The notes under the pieces are model-generated. The model worked only from the letters and a program-made list of their open reading frames with translations. It ran no database searches and was not told where the DNA came from. This document shows, piece after piece, positions 59,327 through 64,000 of a stretch of 64,000 bases of DNA. Positions within the stretch are counted from its first letter, which is position 1. Every line of letters starts with the position of its first letter. This DNA comes from Cellulomonas alba (lineage in GTDB: Bacteria; Actinomycetota; Actinomycetes; Actinomycetales; Cellulomonadaceae). The position numbers and the translations under genes are program-made. The DNA is taken from assembly GCF_030362835.1 (NCBI RefSeq), contig NZ_JAUCGQ010000001.1, positions 1,343,461 through 1,407,460 on the forward strand, in the 5' to 3' direction.

Positions 59327-60259
59327 TCAGGGGATCAGCACGACCGCCCCACGCAGGCCGCCCTGCGCGACCGTGCGGTACGCGTCCGCCGCCTCGGCCA
59401 GCGGGAACATCGCCGCCACGCGCGCAGTGATCGCACCGTCGGTCGCGAGGAGTGCCAGCTCCGCGAGCTGCGACCCGTCACCGACGACGTGCACGGTGTC
59501 GACCCGGATCTCGCGCTCGGAGGCCGGCGTGCCGGGCCCCGTGACCGCGACGAAGACGCCGCCGTCGCGCACCGCGTCCAGCGCGGGGGCGCCGAGCACG
59601 GCCGTGTCGAGCACGGCGTCGAGCGCCCCGCCGCCGGCCGCCGCGCGGAGCGCCTCGGCGAGGTCCGCGTCGTCATCGTCGGGCCGCATGGCGAGGCGGC
59701 CGCCCGCGCCCTCGACGAACCCTCGGTCGGTCTCCCGCGCGACGCCGACGACCTCGAGACCGCGCAGCCGAGCGAGCTCGAGCGCGAACCCGCCGACGCC
59801 GCCCGCCGCCCCGGTGACGCCGAGGGTCGCCCCCGTCGGCAGGTCCAGGAGATCGAGCGCCTGTCGAGCGGTCAGCGCGTTGAGCGAGAGCGCGGCAGCC
59901 TGCGCCGCGGCCAGACCGCCCGGCCGGCGACCGACGGCGCGCGCCGGCAGGACCACGCTCGACGCATGCGTGCCGACGAAGGTGTCGAACCAGTCGGACA
60001 GGCCGAGCACCGGGTCGCCCGGAGCGAGGTCGACCACGTCGGGCCCGACCTCCTCGACCACGCCGGCGACGCCCCAGCCCGGGGTGTACGACGGCGCGTC
60101 CGGGAGCAGCGCGGCGAGCGTGCCGTCGTGGACCCAGACGTCGGCGGGGTGGACGGGCGCCGCCTCGACGCGCACGCGGACCTGACCGAGTCCCGGGCGC
60201 TCCGGTTCCCGCTCGACGAGCTCGGCGACGCCCCAGGCGGGGATGGTGAGGACGGTCAT
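59327..60259 (-). CDS. MDR-family NADPH:quinone oxidoreductase
   Basis: The product has 310 residues. The MDR fold shows VEAAPVHPADVWVHDG, PGWGVAGVVEEVGPDVVDLAPGDPV and the nucleotide motif GVTGAAGGVGGFALELA. It lacks the zinc ligands of alcohol dehydrogenases, as quinone oxidoreductases do. It lies divergent from an HxlR-type regulator that keeps an N-terminal redox cysteine. That arrangement resembles qor2/qorR of Corynebacterium, where quinones or oxidation induce the reductase. Confidence 0.88.
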   Translation of the reverse strand: MTVLTIPAWGVAELVEREPERPGLGQVRVRVEAAPVHPADVWVHDGTLAALLPDAPSYTPGWGVAGVVEEVGPDVVDLAPGDPVLGLSDWFDTFVGTHASSVVLPARAVGRRPGGLAAAQAAALSLNALTARQALDLLDLPTGATLGVTGAAGGVGGFALELARLRGLEVVGVARETDRGFVEGAGGRLAMRPDDDDADLAEALRAAAGGGALDAVLDTAVLGAPALDAVRDGGVFVAVTGPGTPASEREIRVDTVHVVGDGSQLAELALLATDGAITARVAAMFPLAEAADAYRTVAQGGLRGAVVLIP

Positions 60260-60300
60260 GGGACTCTCCTTCGGGGTGATCCGGGTGACGGCCCCCATCC

Positions 60301-60345
60301 TGATCAGGATGGTTCCTGTTGGGAAGTAGGTACCTTTTGGTGCCC
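60301..60345. promoter_or_regulatory. divergent promoter/operator region of the HxlR-quinone reductase pair
   Basis: The 139-base gap holds an AT-richer patch with the imperfect palindrome AAGTAGGTACCTTTT (60324-60338) centred on GGTACC. HxlR/DUF24 regulators usually bind such dyads between divergent genes. The dyad is probably the shared operator. It is 64 bases from the reductase start and about 60 bases from the regulator start. Confidence 0.5.
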
Positions 60346-60398
60346 AAGCGCTACTGTCGGTTCCCAGGCATCGCACCGGTGCCGGCTGGAGGGCCCGT

Positions 60399-60794
60399 AT
60401 GACCACCACTGCGACCGCTCCCGCGCCGAGCGCTTCCGGCGTGTACGACGCGTTCGACCCCAACTGCCCGACCCGCCAGCTTCTCGACGAGCTGTCCGAC
60501 AAGTGGGTCTGCCTGGTCCTCGTCGCGCTCGCCGCGGGGCCCCTGCGGCACGGCGAACTGCGACGGCGCATCCGCGGCGTGAGCCAGAAGATGCTCACGC
60601 AGACGCTGCGGGCCCTCGAGCGCGACGGGATCGTCGAGCGCACCATCACGCCGTCCGTTCCGGTGCGCGTCGACTACGAGCTCACGCCGCTCGGGCAGTC
60701 GCTCACGTCCGTCGTCGATGCGGTCAAGGTCTGGGCCGAGGCGCACATGGACCAGGTCGACGCCGCGCGCGAGGACTACGACACCCGCGCCTGA
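60399..60794 (+). CDS. HxlR/DUF24-family redox-type regulator
   Basis: The product has 131 residues and a winged helix of the HxlR type: RQLLDELSDKWVCLVLVALAAGPLRHGELRRRI, GVSQKMLTQTLRALERDGIVER. It keeps the N-terminal cysteine in FDPNCPTRQLL (Cys23), at the place of the redox-sensing cysteine in YodB and QorR. A second cysteine, in DKWVCLV, lies on the same helix. It probably represses the divergent quinone oxidoreductase and responds to quinones or oxidants. The ATG has a GGAGGG ribosome binding site. Confidence 0.88.
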   Translation: MTTTATAPAPSASGVYDAFDPNCPTRQLLDELSDKWVCLVLVALAAGPLRHGELRRRIRGVSQKMLTQTLRALERDGIVERTITPSVPVRVDYELTPLGQSLTSVVDAVKVWAEAHMDQVDAAREDYDTRA

Positions 60795-60859
60795 CGCGAG
60801 GGCGGCTCGCGTGTCGGTGCTCGGGAGGAGGCTGGGGGCTGCCGACGAAGGGGGCAGCG

Positions 60860-61288
60860 ATGGACGACGACGCACGTCGCGCGGGTGCCGAGGTGTTCGA
60901 CCGGTGGACCGCGCTGTGGAACCGGGAGCCGGTGAGTCCCGACGAGCTGCTCGCACCCGACCTCACGCTGCGGTACGCGCAGGCCGGGAGCGAGCCGTTC
61001 GACGACGTCCGCACGCCCGCGCAGCTGGTGGCGCTCGTCGACGCATGGCACGCAGGCCGCGGCGGCACGCTGGAGTTCGCGGCGGAGGGGACGCCCGTGG
61101 TCGACGTGGCCCCGGACGACGGAGGCGTCACCGGCTTGGTGGCGCGCCCGTACCTCGTGACGCACACGCCGACCGGCGGCACGCCCACGTCGCGAAGCGG
61201 TGTCGACGCGCTCCGCGTGGAGCGCGGCCGCATCGCCGAGGTGTGGTCGGTGTCGTCCGGTGCCCAGGGGCGCGTGTTCTACCGCTGA
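60860..61288 (+). CDS. SnoaL-like/nuclear transport factor 2-fold protein
   Basis: The product has 142 residues. The cone-shaped NTF2-like fold is suggested by VFDRWTALWNREPVSPDELLAPDLTLRYAQ, LVALVDAWHAGRG and VDALRVERGRIAEVWSVSSG. Members are isomerases, hydrolases or binding proteins; the activity is unknown. The ATG at 60860 has a GGGGGCAGC sequence upstream. It follows the HxlR gene by 65 bases on the same strand. Confidence 0.82.
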   Translation: MDDDARRAGAEVFDRWTALWNREPVSPDELLAPDLTLRYAQAGSEPFDDVRTPAQLVALVDAWHAGRGGTLEFAAEGTPVVDVAPDDGGVTGLVARPYLVTHTPTGGTPTSRSGVDALRVERGRIAEVWSVSSGAQGRVFYR

Positions 61289-61311
61289 CGGCGGCGAGCG
61301 CACACCGACCG

Positions 61312-61686
61312 CTATCCCCCGGCCGTCGCGTCGCGCTCCTCCGGGAAGTCGCGGAGCCCGCGGAGCACCGCGCGGACGAAGGGGAGGAACCCCTCGGGTC
61401 CCGTGGCCCTGTCCTTCAGGTGGACGGTCGTCACGTCGCTGCGCTCGAAGACCTCGCGGACGATTTCGAGCCGGGTCTGCAGATCGAGCCCGGCGCCCAT
61501 GATGACGTGGTCGACGCGTGGTTCCGTCGAGAAGGCGCGTCGGACGTCCGTGAGCCCGGTCCCACCGAGCAGCCGCACGTCGCTCATGTCGAGGTGACGC
61601 TCAGCGTCTTCCACGACGATCTCGGTCCGGCCGAGCAGGAGCACGGTCGCCCGGGCGCTCTCGCTCACGTTGGTGTCCACCGACAT
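61312..61686 (-). CDS. hypothetical protein with a Rossmann-like N-terminus
   Basis: The product has 124 residues. It starts MSVDTNVSESARATVLLLGRTEIVVEDAERHL, a beta-alpha segment, and continues MSDVRLLGGTGLTDVRRAF, RVDHVIMGAGLDLQTRLEIVREVFERSDVTTVHLKDR. It resembles a small alpha/beta protein of unknown family. The ATG at 61686 is preferred; the longer in-frame N-terminus is low-complexity. The adjoining 215-base gap (61687-61901) shows only a short ACCGG/CCGGT hairpin. Confidence 0.62.
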   Translation of the reverse strand: MSVDTNVSESARATVLLLGRTEIVVEDAERHLDMSDVRLLGGTGLTDVRRAFSTEPRVDHVIMGAGLDLQTRLEIVREVFERSDVTTVHLKDRATGPEGFLPFVRAVLRGLRDFPEERDATAGG

Positions 61687-61901
61687 CTGGCCCACGGTCC
61701 TCGGACTGGGAGCCACGAGGCAAGGCCGGTCATCGGCACCGCCCACCGAGGCGCCACGTCGAGGCGAGCCTGCCGGAGGGGCTTGTGAGCACGCGGGGTG
61801 CGCCATCGCGTCATCGCGCGGGCCGGCGCGCGCGACCGGAAACCGGTGGTGGCACGCGTGGAGCGAGGCGGGCCGGCCCGAGCCTCACGCGCCACAGGAT
61901 G

Positions 61902-62621
61902 TCAGCTCGTCGTCGTGGCCAGCGCCTCGCGGATGACGCCCACCACCTCCGCCGGGTGCGCGAACATCACCAGGTGTGAGGAGTCGACCTCGGTGACCTT
62001 CATGTGCGCGCGCTCGTACCCGAAGCGGATGACGTCAGGATTGATCACGTGGTCTGACGACGAGACGACGCCCCAGGCAGGCTTCGACTTCCACGCGGCG
62101 ACGCCGGCCGGCTCTCCGAACGCCACCTGGGCCAGCGGACGTTGCGACACCGCCAGGAGGCGGCTCACGGCGGGGTCCACGTCCGGGGCGAAGATCTCCG
62201 GGAACCGGGCCACGTCGACCGACACGTCGATGCCGGCCTCGCCGGTCCCGTCGAGGGCGAACGGAGCGAAGACCAGCGCCTCGACGAGCGGCGAGTCCGG
62301 GAACCGTCCTTGGAGCTCTGCGATGGTCTCGCCCTGGTCCAGTGCGTAGCCGGCGAGGTAGACGAGACCGACGACGTTCTCCTCGACCCCCGCGACGGTG
62401 ATGACCGCTCCTCCGTAGGAGTGTGCGACGAGGAGCACCGGCCCGTCGATCCGGCGGACGACCGAGGCGATGTAGGCGGCGTCGGTGACGAGGCCGCGAT
62501 TCGGCCCCGCGGCGACCACCACCTGGACGCCGTCGTCGAGCAACGCACTCGTGACGGGGCCGAAGCTGCCCCCGTCCGCGAACGCGCCGTGGACCATGAC
62601 GACCGTGGGCCTGCTTGACAT
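61902..62621 (-). CDS. alpha/beta hydrolase (RsbQ/MhpC-like)
   Basis: The product has 239 residues. The oxyanion segment is TVVMVHGAFADGGSF, the nucleophile is Ser in LVAHSYGGAV, and the C-terminal histidine is in DSSHLVMFAHP. The acid residue probably lies in SSSDHVINPD. It is a small hydrolase of the kind found as esterases or lactonases (AB hydrolase 6-like). GGAGTGAAC precedes the ATG, an adequate ribosome binding site. It is a single gene. Confidence 0.85.
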   Translation of the reverse strand: MSSRPTVVMVHGAFADGGSFGPVTSALLDDGVQVVVAAGPNRGLVTDAAYIASVVRRIDGPVLLVAHSYGGAVITVAGVEENVVGLVYLAGYALDQGETIAELQGRFPDSPLVEALVFAPFALDGTGEAGIDVSVDVARFPEIFAPDVDPAVSRLLAVSQRPLAQVAFGEPAGVAAWKSKPAWGVVSSSDHVINPDVIRFGYERAHMKVTEVDSSHLVMFAHPAEVVGVIREALATTTS

Positions 62622-62945
62622 GTTCACTCCTTCGACGGCGCCGGCAGGGTGCGTTTCGGCCCCCTGCCTCGGGAAGGGAGCCGACGGGTTTCCGAGCTCC
62701 TCGTTCGTGAACCTAGGGAGTGGCCGTGGAGAACGAGTGACCGATGAGTGCATCGGCGCCCTCCACGTTGCCCACGCGCGCCGCTGGTACGTGTCGGCGC
62801 CCGTGAGCACGACCGCGCGACCAGTGCGACAGCCCCCTGGTGGCTGCTCGCGACGAGCGCCTAGAGTGCTGCATCCGCCGCACCAGCGAACCATCCCCAC
62901 CCGCGTCACGGGCTCGTCCGTCAGGACCCGCGAGGGGTTGTCGAC
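62622..62945. other. intergenic region with no recognised feature
   Basis: These 324 bases separate two divergent genes. I looked on both strands for coding frames with start signals, repeats and hairpins and found nothing convincing. Promoters of the hydrolase and of the SARP regulator must be within it. Confidence 0.5.
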
Positions 62946-64000
62946 ATGGCAGCAACGCCCGGTCTCCAGAGCTCCCACCGTCGGGGACGCGTACCCGCGC
63001 CCGTCGGGGCGCTCCGCATCCAGCTCCTCGGTCCGCTGCGCCTCTGGCGCGGCAGCGCCGAGCTCGACCCCGGACCGCACCAGCAGGCCTACCTCCTGGC
63101 CCTGCTGCTGGCGCGCGCGGGGCGGCCGACCTCGGTCAACGAGCTGATCGACGCGATCTGGGGCGACGAAGCGCCCGCCAGTGCCCTCAACGTCATTCAC
63201 AAGTACGTCGGCCTGCTGCGCCGCGTCCTCGAGCCGCACCTCGCCGCCCGCGAGACCGGCGCCTACCTGGTGGGCCACAACGCCGGCTACCTGTGCGCCG
63301 CGCCGCCCGAGGTTCTCGACCTGGCGCGGTTCCGGCAGCTCGTCGACGGCGCCCGGACCGCACGTTCGCACGGTGACGCCCTCGGTTCGTTCGCCCAGTA
63401 CCTCGACGCGCTCACCCTCTGGAGCGGACCGGCGGGGGACGGGCTGACGCACACGATGGCCACGGCGCCGATCTTCGCCAGCCTGGACGACGAGTACCTG
63501 CAGACCTGCGTGGACGCGACCGAGGTCGCCCTGTCGGTGGGAAGACCGGACCGCGTGCTCCCGGCGCTGCACCTCGCCGCCAGGATGGCGCCGCTGCACG
63601 AGCCGGTGCAGGCCAGCCTGATGACGTCGCTCGGGCGTGCGGGCCACCAGGCGGAGGCCCTGGCGGTGTTCGACAGGGTGCGCAGGCGGCTGATCGACGA
63701 CCTGGGGATCGATGCGGGACCTGCGCTGCAGGAGGCGCACCTGCAGGTCGTCCGGTCGCCGGCGCTGTCTGCGCGCGTCCCGCACGCGGCCCGGAACGAA
63801 CCCTCCCGGGCTACCGAGCAGGACTCGCCCGCCGCCCCGTCCGCGGACCGCCTGGTCGGCCGGGACGAGGAGCTCGCCGTGCTGCAGCGGGCCATCGCGC
63901 CGGCGCTCACTGACGGGTCGGCCGTTCTCCTGCTCGAAGGCGAGCCCGGAGTGGGGAAGAGCTGCCTCCTGAAGGCGACCGCCGACCATGCTCGGGGCGA
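62946..64000 (+). CDS. SARP/AfsR-type transcriptional regulator (3' partial)
   Basis: The frame runs open from the ATG at 62946 to the end of the window (351 residues visible). Residues 20-115 form an OmpR-like winged helix (IQLLGPLRLWRGSAELDPGPHQQAYLLALLLARAGRPTSVNELIDAIWG). Residues 120-275 are the bacterial transcriptional activator domain (BTAD) typical of SARPs (LDDEYLQTCVDATEVAL, LDDLGIDAGPALQEAHLQVV). A P-loop NTPase begins at about 310 (RLVGRDEELAVLQRAI, Walker A GEPGVGKSC). This is the large SARP layout, like AfsR, which controls secondary metabolism. The true start could be slightly upstream. Confidence 0.88.
   Translation, partial: MAATPGLQSSHRRGRVPAPVGALRIQLLGPLRLWRGSAELDPGPHQQAYLLALLLARAGRPTSVNELIDAIWGDEAPASALNVIHKYVGLLRRVLEPHLAARETGAYLVGHNAGYLCAAPPEVLDLARFRQLVDGARTARSHGDALGSFAQYLDALTLWSGPAGDGLTHTMATAPIFASLDDEYLQTCVDATEVALSVGRPDRVLPALHLAARMAPLHEPVQASLMTSLGRAGHQAEALAVFDRVRRRLIDDLGIDAGPALQEAHLQVVRSPALSARVPHAARNEPSRATEQDSPAAPSADRLVGRDEELAVLQRAIAPALTDGSAVLLLEGEPGVGKSCLLKATADHARG

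Noticed and set aside
1..64000. CRISPR arrays, tRNA/rRNA genes, IS elements, integrases or att sites
   Set aside because: No regularly spaced repeats, no cloverleaf-like sequence in any gap, no transposase or integrase motifs and no flanking direct repeats were seen. A tRNAscan or Rfam search would be decisive for small RNAs.

Overview
The window is very GC-rich DNA with dense genes, frequent GTG starts and many 4-base stop/start overlaps. Together with the gene content (SipW/TasA-type secretion, ThrE exporter, DUF1206, HpaD/HpaE, an EACC1-linked caspase and a SARP regulator) this indicates a chromosomal segment of a Gram-positive actinobacterium. A member of the Cellulomonadaceae or a relative would fit, but that is inference. 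I see no IS element, prophage, CRISPR array, rRNA or tRNA.

Layout. 1-1889: a SipW module, with a TasA/camelysin-like secreted protein cut by the window edge, its SipW-type signal peptidase, and a second tiny substrate-like protein. 1860-3263: FAD/BBE oxidoreductase. 3434-9966 (minus): a seven-gene operon chained mostly by ATGA/GTGA overlaps. It encodes a receiver-PIG-L deacetylase fusion, an ATP-grasp ligase, a PHP phosphoesterase, a membrane GT2 polysaccharide synthase, a 53-residue membrane peptide, a receiver-only regulator and a PAS histidine kinase. It looks like a signal-controlled surface-glycan system. 10119-13991 (plus): a luciferase-like monooxygenase with its FMN reductase, a Ddn-like protein, and ThrE behind a structured leader with an 8-codon uORF. 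13981-21718 (minus): a GT39 mannosyltransferase and four tandem paralogous membrane-anchored beta-propeller proteins, followed by a secreted ScyD-like propeller (21856-23016).

23267-32471 holds mostly housekeeping and membrane genes: a 45-residue acidic protein, DedA, MFS, DUF1206, a lipid kinase coupled to PAP2, a second PAP2, a DoxX-like protein, a secreted 5'-nucleotidase and a lipoprotein. 32515-40682 is an aromatic catabolic island: HpaD, HpaE, an FAH-family enzyme, a TPP enzyme, an FAD hydroxylase and phenylalanine hydroxylase. Together these suggest a Phe -> Tyr -> 4-hydroxyphenylacetate -> homoprotocatechuate route. 40820-48334 carries small exported proteins (one broken by a frameshift), GyrI-like, ArsR/VOC under a self-operator and apparently leaderless promoter, a DctP-like lipoprotein, and a NarL-type two-component system. 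48403-54159 is mixed: membrane proteins, SPFH, MFS, methyltransferase, YqeY and hydrolase.

54369-59221 is a three-gene conflict-type system: EACC1, a caspase fused to a degenerate CHAT-like domain, and an 821-residue helical repeat protein. It ends at a strong hairpin. 59327-64000 carries a QorR/Qor2-like divergent redox pair, SnoaL-like, hypothetical and hydrolase genes, and the 5' part of a SARP-BTAD-P-loop regulator that runs off the window. The two most interesting systems are the glycan operon with its receiver-deacetylase fusion and the caspase operon; the four-propeller cluster is third.
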